Source of the DNA: Armigeres subalbatus
Taxonomy: Eukaryota; Arthropoda; Insecta; Diptera; Culicidae
Length of the DNA stretch: 64,000 nt
Reading direction: 5' to 3'
NCBI RefSeq assembly: GCF_024139115.2
Contig: NC_085139.1
Location: 2,861,470 to 2,925,469 of the forward strand
The position numbers were made by a program, and so were the translations under genes. Under the pieces are notes generated by a model. It saw only the letters and a list, made by a program, of their open reading frames with translations, was not told the origin of the DNA and ran no database searches. Positions 11,150 to 23,159 of this stretch are shown here, piece after piece (positions within the stretch are counted from its first letter, which is position 1; each line of letters begins with the position of its first letter).

Positions 11150-13520
11150 GACACAACAAATTACAAAGTTGTGAAAGAGGAGAGGTAATAGAGAGAACGG
11201 TCGAGATTGAAATGACAGAAAGTCTTTGGAAGAGAAATTGATAGTGCTGAATTATAGAGTCCAGTTATACTATCATTGGATAAATACTTCGCACTTCTTC
11301 TGAGGAAGATATTCGACCTCTTCTGGAGGAAGACATAAAGACAATTAGAGATCGATGCGACAAGAACAATCAATAATTTTTTAAGGAATTTACTGTATTT
11401 CGATTGCGTGGATCAGGCAAACCGGTGCAGTTTCTCCAATGTAAGATAATGATATGATTGTCGACCAAGTTATTGAAGAATGTAGATCAACTGAACTCCT
11501 GAAGAAGCTTTGGATAACCCGAAATATCGCTATCTGAATTAGTAGCGTTGGGAAAGACTTTGGAGGAGGGTTCAAAAGCACTAAACACGAACTTATTGAA
11601 AACCCACTACAAGCCATACCTGGAGAAATCGATTTGATCCAAAAAGGTTCCCTCATTCAGCCACAGATACTCTTCAGCTTTCTGAGGAAGGGAAGTGTTA
11701 CAATTGGGTAAATAAACCCAGGTCACTTTGGCTGAGTGGGGGTCAAAGAAATGTCCAAGTGAAATGTGGAGATGTTGTTGTTTACCGAACAAAGGGGTAA
11801 CAATTTGGTTGGTCTGCTGCCGGGAAATCGAAAAACATGAAGAGCCGATTGCTTAACTGGAAACGTCTCAAGTGTGCGAGATAAGAGAATTCACGCCATC
11901 ACCTCCGAAAGAATCCATGAAAAAGTAGTATTTTTGTAAATGCGTCTGAGCAGATGAGCTAAATTCTCAGGAAAGTGGACCTTCCGAAGGATTGAAGACA
12001 AAGTGTAATCATGGACTCGGGATCCTCCGGCGAATATAATTGATTCAACGACTCTACACTTAAAACGACGGTGAGCACGGATTCTGAATGAGAGGAAGTC
12101 CCAAATGGGGAGAGATCAGCTTCTGGAAGTCATTCGCATCGAACAAAGATATCCTTTTCAGTACCGTTTTCGAAACGTAGATCAAAATTCCAGGTGAAGA
12201 TACCGGAATTTGGTCACACATTTTAGTCAAAGCTCATGAGGCCAATTCAGTTTGCTGAGTAAGGCAACTGCCTTTACCTTAGGAATTTTGAAATTTGGCT
12301 ATCATGTTGACCAAATATCTGTGGACCATGCAGCTATCGAAGTTGACGATCACGAAGAATTCCGAAGATACCAGATGTGCGGATGTACCCATACAGATTG
12401 CCGACACGATTAAGCCGGTGGTTCCAAGCGGCTCGACGTTTTCCGATGTCAATGGAAGCAGATGTGGAACGTACAATTCAAGATCTTTTGGAGAAAAACA
12501 TCATCGAACCTCATTGGGTATCACCCTTGGTTCCGGTGAGAAAAATCTGACAGGAGAATCAGATTATGTGTTGACATGAGGGCCGCTAATGAGGCAATAA
12601 GGCATGAAATTACCCGATGCCAAATATGGACGATGCAATGTCTGGAATGAAGAAGGTTGCGAAATTGTCCAAGATCGATCTTGAGGCGGCCTATTACCAC
12701 GTTGAACTTGATGAAGTCAGTAGGAATGTTACTATCTTTGTGGCTAGGAGTGGAGTATACAGGTTCTGTAGGATGATGTTTGGGATACAATCAGCTCCCG
12801 AATTGTTTCAAAGAGAAATGGTGAATTTATTCAGGATCAAAGGCCTGGTGGTCTACATGGATAAATTCCTGATCTATGGAGAAACAGTTAAAAGACACGA
12901 TGTAGCTCTGCAAGAAGTTCTTCGTAGAATTGAAATGTTTAACATAAAGATCAATAAGGTGAAATCAGTCTTCGGGGTATTCGAAGTGGAGTTCTTGGGG
13001 CACATCTTGTCCACTGACGCAATTCGTGCAACGGATGGAAAAGTGAGAGCTATATTAAACCTGCCACCCCCGTCATCGGTTACCGAGCTAAGGTCTTTGC
13101 TGTGATTAGTCAATTTTCTCGGAAAGTTTATCCCGAAACTATCAGCCTTGACATTTCACATGCGAACGCTACTGTAGAATTATTGTCCCTTCGTTTGGAC
13201 AGAAACGCACACACAAGAATTGAACACTGTGAAAATACTATGTGCAAGTGCAGGTAAAGTGCGGTAAAATCAAAACCATCCGCGCGCATTTAAAGCTGGA
13301 TTTTACGTTAACTTCACTGCAAGTACTAACCAGGAGGAGAAAACTTGGCTGAGTCCTCTCTCGTTTGACCCAAAGGAACAACTGATTGCAACACAGGCAC
13401 AGACGTGATAAACTGGTTGGCCGATGAAATCAATCCGTTTTGTCTATCGCTGAACTTGAAAAGGCAACGATAGATGACGAGACTAACAGCAAGGCAAAGA
13501 AGCGATATATTCAAGGATTT
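11150..13520 (+). mobile_element. Degenerate Ty3/gypsy retrotransposon remnant
   Basis: Plus-strand order is a gag-like stretch (about 11160-11800, with a decayed cysteine-rich knuckle near 11690-11770), the pre-RT segment with EKNIIEPHWVSPLVPV around 12490-12535, the RT core (12617-13105), the start of RNase H (about 13140-13220) and a possible integrase N-terminal relic (13440-13510). No LTRs could be paired. Stops and shifts occur in every domain, so it is dead. Confidence 0.65.
12617..13105 (+). pseudogene. Ty3/gypsy reverse transcriptase fragment (162 codons open)
   Basis: The open segment covers RT motifs in order: the first aspartate box as KIDLEAAYYHVEL (about residues 19-31), the FGIQSAPELFQREM box (about 56-69), and LVVYMDKFLIYG, where the catalytic YxDD motif is YMDK with the second aspartate lost. 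Next come the thumb-side FLGHILSTDAI and a connection segment ending LRSLL. Loss of the second catalytic aspartate plus the flanking stop makes it inactive. It lies within the remnant at 11150-13520. Confidence 0.85.
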
Positions 13521-13631
13521 GGGATGACGTTCAATATAATTCTCCGCTCCAGTTTTGCTAATCCGACGACTTTGTTAATCCGGATCTCGTTAATTCAGAA
13601 TTTTATGGACTAAACTAACTATGGAAATATA

Positions 13632-13922
13632 GGGCCCTCCTTAGCCGTGCGGTAAGACGCGCGGCTACAAAGCTCGAACCATGCTGAGGTGGCTGGGTTC
13701 GATTCCCGGTGCCGGTCTGGGCAATTTTCAGATTGAAATTGTCTCGACGTCCCCTGGGCATAAAAAGTATCATCGTGCTAGCCTCATGATATACGAATAC
13801 AAAAATGGTAACCTGGCTTAGAAACCTCGCAGTTAATAACTGTGGGAAGTGCTTAATGAACACTAAGCTGCGAGGCGGCTCTGTCCCAGTGTGGGGATGT
13901 AATGACAATAAGAAGAAGAAGA
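13632..13922 (+). mobile_element. Feilai-like tRNA-derived SINE
   Basis: It starts GGGCCCTCCTTAGCCGTGCG (A-box region), has B box GGTTCGATTCCC at about 13696-13707, a non-tRNA body and an (AAG)n-like tail. A 10-bp repeat ATGGACTAAA occurs at 13605-13614 and 13922-13931 and may be the target duplication. Similar copies are at 16861, 42873 (inverted) and 54978. Confidence 0.85.
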
Positions 13923-14139
13923 TGGACTAAAAAGTATGACCACCTATTTAAACCATACTATTGTTTAGCCCATCGCCGGATCGTATGAGGATGTCCAGGC
14001 TATATTTTTTCATACTGCGTTTCAATGATGACGGCGGTCTATGTCCTTTGATGATTATGACACCACGCTTGTTACGATTGGAAAAATCATAATAAATTGC
14101 TTTATATCCCATCATTGTATTTGTCAAAAATTCGTCAAT

Positions 14140-14889
14140 TATTTGGATTGGATGTGGATTGGATTTGGATGGAATTTGAATTACATTTAGATTGGAGTTG
14201 GATTGGCTTTGAAATTCATTCAGATTGGATTTGAATGGTCATCTTTGGAGATCTAGATCTCGATTGCGTGTGAACCAATTTTGCTGAAAATTTTACCAGT
14301 GCTCAGATGTAACACCTGAGTTTCGACCATGTTGATTCATAGGGTGAAAAATTATTGCGGTAATACCAAAATGAATTTTTTGACAAAAACATATTTTTTT
14401 AAATATCTTGATTTCTATAAGTTGTAAACTGATGACTTATTCAGCAAAAACGCGTATTTTGGCAATACAAAAAAGTTTGCGGAATATACTTGTACACTAA
14501 GAGTTGTAGTTTTCAAGATATTATAAAATCAATTTTTTGCCAAAAAAATCGTTTTGGTATTACCGCGATAATTTTTTACCCTACTAATCAATATGGTCGA
14601 AACTTAGGTATAATAAAATTCAAGTTATATCTGAGCTCTGGTCAAATTTTCAGCGAAATGGGTTCACACGCAATCCAGATCTAGATCTCCAAATTTGACC
14701 ATTTTGTGAAAAAAACGGCAAGTGGGCTTTCTATTATGCAAGTCACTGTAGATGCTATTTCAAAATATGGAATAAATTTTTGGGACAAAATAGTAAACAA
14801 AATTATGAATTAAGATTTGTCTTTCGCAACCCACCACTGAACAGCCCGACGACCCCTGAAAGTCGCGACCCTGAGTTTGGGAACCTCTG
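14140..14889. mobile_element. hAT-like non-autonomous repeat
   Basis: The complement of the right end begins CAGAGGTTCCCAAACTCAGG followed by a GTCGCGAC block, which is the usual look of hAT terminal repeats. The left part contains tandem GGATTGGATTTGGAT-like units (14145-14232). The same components occur in inverse order at 34234-34730. No transposase is present. The left terminus is not resolved. Confidence 0.55.
14234..14703. mobile_element. Foldback MITE with arms near 200 bp
   Basis: The arms begin AATGGTC(A)..TTTGGAGATCTAGATCT (14234-14260) and end with the complement (14680-14703). Pairing continues through GCGTGTGAACC and the TTTACCAGxGCTCAGAT blocks inward to TATTACCG..ATAATTTTTxACC. 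It is non-coding and lies inside the hAT-like repeat, so it is younger than that. Confidence 0.8.
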
Positions 14890-15428
14890 CATTATGCTGT
14901 CGATTTTTGCTGCGAGTTTTTAATTATGTATTTGACAGTCCGAGAGAAATCTTGATAGTCTGGCCATAAATTTATCGGATTAGCGTGGGTATACTGTATA
15001 ATAAAATTTTAGGGTAAATATTCAATTTGGTGAGTCACGTATTGCCTAGCAATGTTATTCAAATTTACACTGGAACATAATTGTTGCTATTCTCCCATTT
15101 ACAGGAGTTTTGGACCGCCTTTCTTTTGTTCCAGTCCGACCAAATTCAAGCATATTTGAGTGATTGCGACCGAATCGGTCTGAATAGTCCTACTTGGAAT
15201 TAATTAAGAAAACACCACTTTGCAGTTTGATTAAATCGCAAACTTCGCAATGTGCATGTGATTTCATCTATCGTTAGGGTCCCGTCTTTAGGATAGAAAA
15301 TTAAGGATTAACCGGACCCAGGTTTTTGACTTCTTCAAAACATTCCGAAAAATATCCACTTGTCTATTTATTATATTTTGTTTATTACTCGCTTTTTTAA
15401 AGCATTTGAGAACGTTCCGTAACCCAAA
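14890..15428. other. Unassigned DNA, then AdSL 3' flank
   Basis: There is no gene. The last part (about 15290-15428) is the 3' flank of AdSL copy A and is shared with 1845-2000. Confidence 0.5.
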
Positions 15429-16860
15429 CTAAATTGCCAATCCAATCGACTTGGTCTCTACGTTGCTTCCGTATTTGGCCACTACTGGATCGACCTCTTC
15501 GCGAACAAACTCTAGCACCTGATCGGCAGCACGGCCGGTAAAGGTCAATAGGATCCAGAATTTTGTCCAAATCACCCAAAATGGGAGCAAAATAGGCATC
15601 CGCTTTAATGCGTTCCACCAGATCGTTGTCCTTGCCGTGCTGTTTCACCTGAGCCCCGGCTTCATGCGATAGCACACGAATCTTCTCATGACAAACCCTG
15701 GCGATCACCGCCGGCCTTTACCATGGCCATGATCACATTTTCGGTGGACATAAACGGAAGCTCCTGGGCAATATTACGCTCGATTACCTTCGGGTAAACA
15801 ACCAAACCTTGGGAAATGTTAAGCAGCGTTAGGAAGCGAAGCGTCTGCCGAAAGGAACGCCTCTGATAATGTTAGGCGACGATTTGCCGAATCATCCAAG
15901 GTTCGTTCCAGCCATTGAACGGCAAAGTATTGGCGGCGCTTGCGTGGAGTGTAATAAGGTGTCTCGCCAGAGCACAACAACGTTCCGAACGCATCGGATT
16001 GCGCTTGTAGGCCATAGCGGAGCTTCCTATTTGAGTTGGATTCAAACGGTTCCTCGACTTCCTTTCGTGATGCGAGTAAACGCAGGTCTGGAAGCACATC
16101 TTATGAATTGTTGCTCCCTAAGCTAGCTAACGCGGACACGATCTCCAAGTCAACTTTTCGGGTATAGGTTTGCCCCAGTCACGGCGTAATATTTCTCAAA
16201 ACCAGCAAGGTTGGTGACTTTTTGGTCTAACTGGCGTACTTTGGCCCCGTCTCCGGCAAACAACTGCAAAAATGATGCTTGGGTTCCGGTAGTCCCTTTC
16301 ACGCCTCGGAACCGCAAATTTGTCGCGACAATTTGTTAAGGCACGCTCGTCCATTAGTAGATCTTGAACCCAGAGCGTACATCGCTTGCCAACGGTGGTT
16401 AGCTGCGCAGGTTGTAGATGGGTGAATCAAGTGTAGGCAAATCTCGATACTCGACAGCAAACTCCGACAGACGCTTGATGACCCCCACCAATTTCGGAAG
16501 AAGGGTCAATCCTCCTTTCAGTACAAGCAGATCGGTATTATCACCAACGTAGCACGAAGTGGCACCCAGGTGAATGATTGGTGCCGCAAGAGGGCACTGC
16601 TTAGCAAACACATGTACATGTGCCATCACGTCGTGACAGGTTAGTTTTCCTCTTCGGCGGCGGCCTTGAAGTCGATGTCCTCAAATGTGAGCTTCCATCT
16701 CGGCGATTTGAGCATCGCTGATTTCAAGCCAAGTTCCTAGAAAATATATTTCTATTAATTTGTTCATATATAGAAAAAGATTGAACAATTATTTTTATAG
16801 GTACAAATATTATTAAATCGTGTTAAAATGATGTACGATTGAATTAAAGTAAAAGTTTCA

Positions 16861-17121
16861 GGGCCCTCCTTAGCCGTGCGGTAAGACGCGTAGCCACCAA
16901 GCAAGACCATGCTGACCATGGTTCGATTTTCGGATTGGAAATTGTCTCGACTTCCCTGGAGCATAAAAGTATCATCGTGCTAGCCTCATGATATACGAAT
17001 GCAAAATGGTAACCTGGCTTAGAAACCTCGCAGTTAATAACTATGGAAGTGCTTAATGAACACTAAAGTTGCGAGGCGGCTCTGTCCCCAGTGTGGGTAT
17101 GTAATGCCAATAAGCAGAAGA
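16861..17121 (+). mobile_element. Feilai-like SINE in AdSL intron 1
   Basis: It begins GGGCCCTCCTTAGCCGTGCG and follows the same body as 13632-13922, with a decayed B-box region (GGTTCGATTTTC) and internal deletions around 16905-16930. It lies antisense to AdSL within the intron 16737-17894. Confidence 0.8.
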
Positions 17122-17894
17122 AATTTTGATACATTGCATTGTTTAGCCGATAGTCATTTGGCCTCGCCTTTAGCTTGATAAGAATATTCGATTTTAGCAT
17201 TGGCATCACAAAAGCTTGAAATCGGTGCTTCGATTCGTTTACAATATTCGACGCAGAGATTCAACAGCGGCTGTTTCGAACATGACACTCAACAAGTTAT
17301 TAGCAGACGTGCATCTTCATGCGGCAAAGATTCTATAAACAACTTCCTGGCTACCTATAGGTATACTAAAAACACCTTCAGTATGGGCGTCAGGAAAAGG
17401 CGAGATATTTTGTTATACATCAACTCGATGAAAAAGGGCATAATTCAGGAGCGATCAGTTGGAGCCAACCACCATCGGCGTCCAGACAGCATAACATCAT
17501 GACCAAGTTCAAAGCAACATCGAGACAGGGACAGGAATGGTTGACATTTCTTTTACCATCCATCTTGCCATGCAGTCAAAAGAAAAACAAAACCACGGCA
17601 GCCGCAGCACCAAGTGCCACCGGCCAAACAGACTACAGTCAGCATATGCTCCTATTTTTTCTTCCCTAATGTTTTCGTACAATAATTTCACAGCGTATAA
17701 CCGTTTTTTGTGGTAAATATTCATTTCGTTACTTCTTGCTTGTTTTAGAGATAAGAACTTATAAATCTGTACCTGATATGTGTCCAATGTTTGCGAAATG
17801 ACTTTGATTTTGGTAATTTTTTTCTAATATTCAGCGTATATTGCTTAGCTATTGTAAAAGAATTTGGGGCACTCTAAGGGACACACAAACTTAC

Positions 17895-18041
17895 CTTCTG
17901 GGCCTTCGCCAGGATTATCCATAATTTTCGCCAAGTGGAGAACTTGTTCTGCTCACTGAACAGATACTGCATCTCTTTACTAGCATAGCGAGTGCTCAGC
18001 GGAGATCGGTAACCGCGGAATTCCGGATTAAATTCAGTCAT
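17895..18041 (-). CDS. AdSL: AdSL copy A, first exon (intact)
   Basis: Forty-nine codons from the ATG at 18041-18039 to a consensus GTAAGT donor at 17894. The translation contains [20 protein letters not shown], the highly conserved N-terminal arm of eukaryotic AdSL, followed by a W-RKLW helix. No stop or shift is present, unlike exon 2. The start is chosen because the conserved arm begins within ten residues and the upstream sequence has no homology. An intact exon with a good splice site argues against a processed retrocopy. Confidence 0.75.
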
Positions 18042-19038
18042 TTTTATTACGGTTTTGATTCAGCACAACTCGGTCACAATAGTCGATGCTAGTTTAGCGC
18101 GTACACGTTAGTAACTGAAAGGGAAAAAGCAAACCGATTTACTGGATTAATCAATCTGGATGTTTACTACGGAATCTATATGGCGATGCTGTTATGGTGA
18201 TACGTCGGTAAGATTGAGCGCCTTGGAAATAAATAGAAAGTTTGCTCACACTTTGTGATAAGAGTTCTGCCTTGTTTACGATGACGACAAGACTTGTTAA
18301 ACGGCTCTGTTGTTTTCACGGAGGTTTCAAACTTTAGAAATAAATTTCAACAAATAATCACAATTTCTACAAAACGCTTGATGATATTTAACAATTCCTT
18401 GTACTAATATAATTCCGGCTAACGAGGTTAACAACAAAAGCTCAGAAGATAACTACGAAACAATTTCAATATTTTTCAATTATTGCATAATCCTTTTGGA
18501 AATTACTAATTTAACCATGGCTAATCATAAAACTGTATAGCCCACAATACAATCTGTGGAGTCATCCATGGAAGGACTTTACGCCTCGTACGACAGCGGG
18601 CAGATAGCAGAGTAAGACTGCAGCAATGTTATATGAGCAACTTACATATATGTCAGTGACTGAATAAAATTGTATAATAAGTTAATTGCCTATATTCCGG
18701 GGATTAAACCGCCCGGCTTGGACATTAATTTACAATGTTGTTGTTACAATGTTGATATTTTAGTTAGTTAGTTAGTAACTAAAATATCTTTTGTGAATAT
18801 GTACATTATGTGGAAGCTGGAAGACATTGATTTGGAAAATGTATTGGAGTTTTCACGACCCTTTTTCCTTCCCACATTGCCCACAGTGTAGCGAAAACAA
18901 ATCCTGAGCTCGAAAGAGAAAGCTGTTCGGAAATCCATCCAACAGACTAATGAAATATTTCATTGAGTGGGTTTGGCCGATGAGGTATACCGACTTGGAT
19001 ATTGCATACAAGTAATAGGGATGCCAGAAATAATGGCC
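18042..19038. other. Upstream flank of AdSL copy A; unassigned
   Basis: The 5' flank of the AdSL copy, with no TATA or other element that I can defend. TAGTTAGTTAGTTAGTAACT at about 18763-18781 is a short tetranucleotide repeat. No other gene is seen. Confidence 0.45.
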
Positions 19039-19428
19039 AATGAATCGCCTGTTTTGAGCGTGCTTACAGCGGCACACTTGGAGTTAACTTTCTGAATGAA
19101 TGAATCGACTGCTTTGAGCGTGCTTACAGCGGCACACAAGGGAGTTAACTTTCTGAAATCAGTATGGCGAAAGGCATCTAAGGTTCGATTTCTCAAAATT
19201 AAGCACTTTAATCGAAAAATATTTGGTATGCGTAGTAGCGGACACCATCCCTCATAACCGGTACCAAATAGTTTTCATGAAAAGTTCCTAATTTTGAGAA
19301 AACCAGCGTTAGATGTCTTTCGCCATACAATCTGGCGGTTAACTCTTGCTGGCTATTTTGTGCATATACTATAGCGCCTGGATGTGGCTGCGGCGAGTAG
19401 AAAATCAGCCACTGCCAATAATTCATTA
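19039..19428 (+). mobile_element. MITE family M1: partial plus full copy in tandem
   Basis: A partial 5' end (19039-19095) is followed directly by a full copy (19099-19428). The full unit starts AATGAATCGACTGCTTTGAG and ends CACTGCCAATAATTCATT, giving a short terminal inverted repeat AATGAAT. The interior is a second inverted pair (GTATGGCGAAAGGCATCTAA against its complement). It is about 330 bp and non-coding. Confidence 0.8.
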
Positions 19429-19763
19429 TTGACAGTGGCTGATTCTACCATACATCCAGGCGCTATCTATGCGCAAATAACCAGCAGATAATCGCCAGAA
19501 GTTTGTATGGCGAAAGACATCTAACGCAGGTTTTCTCAACAGTAGGAACTTTTCGCGAAAAACTATTGGTAATTTGCAGTATAGGAAGGTGTCAGCTACT
19601 ACGCCAATATTTTTCGATAAAATTGTAATTTCGAAATATTTAACATTAGATGCCTTTCATACTATTCAAAGTTAACTCTGGTGTGCCGCTATATGCTTGC
19701 TCAAAACACGATCATTCAATATAACGAAAGGCATCTAAGATTCGATTTCTCAAAATTAAGCTA
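19421..19763 (-). mobile_element. MITE family M1: inverted copy plus short fragment
   Basis: A diverged minus-strand copy (about 19421-19722) abuts the previous one tail to tail, sharing the ATTCATT end. A further fragment of the unit in plus orientation follows (about 19723-19763). Confidence 0.7.
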
Positions 19764-20175
19764 ATAGGTCCTTTATATTTCGATGGATTTTAGAGATTTT
19801 ATTATCAATCGAATAGGAAACTCTCCAGCAATTTTCCAAGCCCATTGAAACTGTTGGTTACCAAGGTAAAAAATTGAAAATATTCCTGTTACCTACAGCA
19901 GCCAAGGGCACCGAAAGTGAACAGTGTCGATCAAACGTGGACACAGATTTGATAGCAGCATACGCAGCTTCAAAGCTGTAATTATATTTTTTGTTAGGAA
20001 TATCGTTTTTCAGAGATAACAAACTTACATTTTTGTGTTTACGTATAATGAGTATTTCCCGAAACTCGCGCCTTTTAATTTTTTTTTCCGATCTGACGTG
20101 CTACAATATTATCACAAAACAGGTAGACACGATAACACAAACTGCAAATTTCAAAGTAAGCTCTTTGTGTATCAA

Positions 20176-20507
20176 CAATGAATCGCCTCTTTTAAGCGTG
20201 CTTACAGCGGCACACTAGGAGTTAACTTTCTGAAATCAGTATGGCGAAAGGCATCTAAGGTTCGATTTCTCAAAATTAAGCACTTTCATCAAAAGATATT
20301 TGGTAGGCATGGCAGCGAACACCTTCCTACACAATCGGTACCAAATAGTTTTCATGAAAAATTTCTTATTTTGAGAAAACCCGCGTTAGACGACTTTCGC
20401 CATACAAATTTCTGGCGGTTAACTCATGCTGGCTATTTTGCGCATATACTATAGCGCCTGGATGTGACAGCGGCGGGTAGAAAATCAGCCACTGCCAATA
20501 ATTCATT
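20176..20507 (+). mobile_element. MITE family M1 copy
   Basis: Starts AATGAATCGCCTCTTTTAAG and ends CACTGCCAATAATTCATT. It has the same interior inverted pair as the copy at 19099. Confidence 0.85.
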
Positions 20508-20923
20508 GACGAACAGTCCCGTATATCCAAAGGGAAAGAAAGAGACAGCAAAGCATGCGATGCTGCTCTGTCTAATGCGCGTTGCTCAGTAAAGCTTGAC
20601 TTCCACCGCTAGGTTCGCCAGCGTTCCAAAATCATGGAGGGACCACATTCCAAGGGAAAGATGCCTATATGTTATGTGATATTATCCTGGTTATTTAAGT
20701 TCAGTAGATTTAAATCATTTACATACAGAGCGCATGTACTTACTTGTATAATCTACAATTAATAACGAATTTAACCGTACTATTGCAATTAAGCCGATTT
20801 CAGCCGTACTATTACCTACCTGGATACCTTGTTGTCTACAGGTCGATACACCTATGCCTGGCGTACTGTAGATCTCCATAATCGGCAGCCTTGGTCGATG
20901 TTCAGCCGTACTATTAGAGTTTA
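20508..20923. other. Unassigned DNA between MITE and Tc1 element
   Basis: Nothing coding is seen. The motif AGCCGTACTATTA recurs at about 20800 and 20903. Confidence 0.4.
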
Positions 20924-21337
20924 TACAGTGGGTCCAAAAAGTATTCGTCTAGCTGCATATTCTTTAGTAAAATGTAAAACTTAAGCGTGATAGAAGTGAA
21001 ATCAAAAAAATTTCTTCTAAATTTGGTAGAGATCTTATCAACACATGATTATTATTCAAAAACAAATAGAAATTTCAATTACTTTTTCTGGTGTGTAGAG
21101 AATATCTAAATTTCGTCAATTTCGCTCGCTCAAAAAGTATTCGTCTATTCAGAAAATAATCGAGTGAAACACGAATATAATAGTTTTATTCGCATGTAGT
21201 TACACTAGCACACTCTAGTGATGTCTAGCAACATTTTTGTCAATATTCAATGACAGATCAAAAAATGTTTTTGTTTTGTTTGAACTTGGCGCGGGAAATA
21301 GAAGCACTATGGGTGGGAAAATTAAAAAGATGAGTCC

Positions 21338-21670
21338 AATGAATCGACTGCTTTGAGCGTGCTTACAGCGGCACACTAGGAGTTAACTTTCTGAAATCAG
21401 TATGGCGAAAGGCATCTAAGGTTCGATTTCTCCAAATTAAGCACTTTAATCGAAAAAATATTTGGTAGGCGTAGTAGCGGACACCATCCCTCATAACCGG
21501 TACCAAATAGTTTTTCATGAAAAGTTCCTAATTTTGAGAAAAGCAGCGATAGATGTCTTTCGCCATACTAATCTCTGACGGTTAACTCTTGCTGGCTATT
21601 TTGCGCATATACTATAGCGCCTGGATGTGGCTGCGGCGAGTAGAAAATCAGCCACTGCCAATAATTCATT
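21338..21670 (+). mobile_element. MITE family M1 copy inside Tc1
   Basis: Starts AATGAATCGACTGCTTTGAG and ends at ATAATTCATT (21670). It is very similar to the copy at 19099. It interrupts the transposase after its tenth codon or so. Confidence 0.85.
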
Positions 21671-21738
21671 AGTGCAAGTTGACTTATGACTTTGCAAGAA
21701 ATGTGGGTAGACCAAGGGTAGCAAGAATTCAACCATTT

Positions 21739-22066
21739 AATGAATCGACTGCTTTGAGCGTGCTTACAGCGGCACACTAGGAGTTAACTTTCTGAAATCA
21801 GTATGGCGAATAGCATCTAAGGCTCGATTTCTCAAAAATAAGCACTTTCATCAAAAAAATATTTGGTAGGCATGGTAGCGGACACCTTCCTGCATAATCG
21901 GTACCAAATAGTTTTTCATGAAAAGTTTCTTATTTTGAGAAAACCCACGTTAGATGACTTTTCGCCATACAAATTCTGGCGGTCTTGCTGGCTGTTTTGC
22001 GCATATACTATAGCGCCTGGATGTGACGGCGGCGAGTAGAAAATCAGCCACTGCCAATAAATTATT
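21739..22066 (+). mobile_element. Second MITE family M1 copy inside Tc1
   Basis: Starts AATGAATCGACTGCTTTGAG at 21739 and ends near 22066 with a slightly altered AATAAATTATT end. It is separated from the previous copy by 68 bp of transposase sequence. Confidence 0.8.
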
Positions 22067-23159
22067 GGTTATTGATCGCATCAGCGCCACAAAAATCTAT
22101 CAAAACAAATAACAGAGTGGTCATCAGCGATGGTAAACTGATAACGATAAGCGATTTATTGTGCGGAAAATAGAAAAAAAATCCCTAAAACAAAGTTCAC
22201 CCATATAGGTAAGTGAGTTGGAGAGAAGAAGTGCTCAGATATGAACCAATACGAACAGAAATACCTGTGAAAAGTATGGGTATAATGGGAGAGTATCATG
22301 GAAGAAAATTCAAGTGAGCCATCAAATTATCAAAAACAGCTCGATTTCAGCTAAAAATATCGCTGGAAGAAGGATGACTTTCGGAATCAAGTCATGTTAT
22401 CTGACGAAAGCAAGTACAGCATATTTTGATCAAATGCCCGATGTATGGTATGGCGGAAAATGAATATTGAGATACAGCCGCAGAATCTCTTTTAAGCAGT
22501 TAAGCATGGTGGGGCTCCGTCATGGTCTATGAGGTGCTTGAGCGCAACCGGTGCAGGAAAATTTCACATTATTGGAAGGAACTATGTATCACAAAATGTT
22601 CATCCACATTTTGAAAAGAAAATTTGAACGCCAGTGCTGAGAAATTGGGCTTACAGGAAACAAACATCTTACAGGGGTGATAATTACCTCAAGCACACAG
22701 CCCAAAATACTGTAGCTGTAGCTACTCTATAATACCCCAATCAATTCAAAACGCCTTCTCAGATCCCAGATATGAATCCAATTTAACTCCATTAGAAGGT
22801 TCTGGACGACAAACTTTTCGTGAAATTCGTGAAAGTCATATTTCCAACAACAACGAATTGAAATTAGTGTTGAAGAAAAATGGAAGAATATTCCGTCCCA
22901 CATTACGGCTTATTTGGTCTGTTCCATGCCACAAGAACTACAGCTCGTCATAGATACACAGAGGAATCCAACGAAATATTGAATTTCATTCTATAAATCC
23001 TGTTTTCGTTTCAAAAGCGCGCTAAACTTGACTAGACGAATACTTTTTGCGCCCGTGTTTAATGAATTGTTATGTTTTGTTACCTTTGTTTGTGTTATTG
23101 TTTTATTTTTCTGTTTGATTTTTAACAATAAAGATGAGTTGATTAATTTACTACACAAT

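Larger units (their letters stand above)
15429..18041 (-). pseudogene. AdSL: Adenylosuccinate lyase, copy A (frameshifted, intron-containing)
   Basis: The minus strand encodes a nearly full-length AdSL, the homotetrameric enzyme that cleaves SAICAR to AICAR and adenylosuccinate to AMP. Exon 1 is 18041-17895. Intron 1 has GTAAGT and TTTTCTAG borders. Exon 2 runs from 16736 to a TAG at 15431-15429. Recognisable blocks are [15 protein letters not shown] (substrate-binding histidine region, about 16520-16575), QLTTVGKRC (about 16375-16400), the lyase signature loop with [18 protein letters not shown] (about 15980-16030), [11 protein letters not shown] (about 15885-15915) and [12 protein letters not shown] (about 15655-15690). 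Exon 2 has several one-base shifts: two or more within 16640-16736 and others in 16100-16380 and 15440-15900. Either it is a recent non-processed pseudogene or the sequence has indel errors. No other AdSL is visible except partial copy B. Confidence 0.85.
21309..22985 (+). pseudogene. Tc1 family transposase, degenerate
   Basis: It opens with an ATG at 21309 (MGGKIKKMSP) and is interrupted by a MITE at 21338-21670 and another at 21739-22066. A GRPR-type linker segment (GRPRVARIQPF) lies between them. Downstream are YRWKKDDF and LSDESKYSIF (first catalytic aspartate region, about 22350-22425), KLGLQE (about 22645), SDPRYESN in place of the SPDMNPIE catalytic box (about 22760-22780), and a C-terminal NNNELKLVL...IPS segment to about 22985. 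Stops and shifts occur throughout. DDE transposases of this family cut and paste at TA sites; this copy cannot encode one. Confidence 0.85.
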
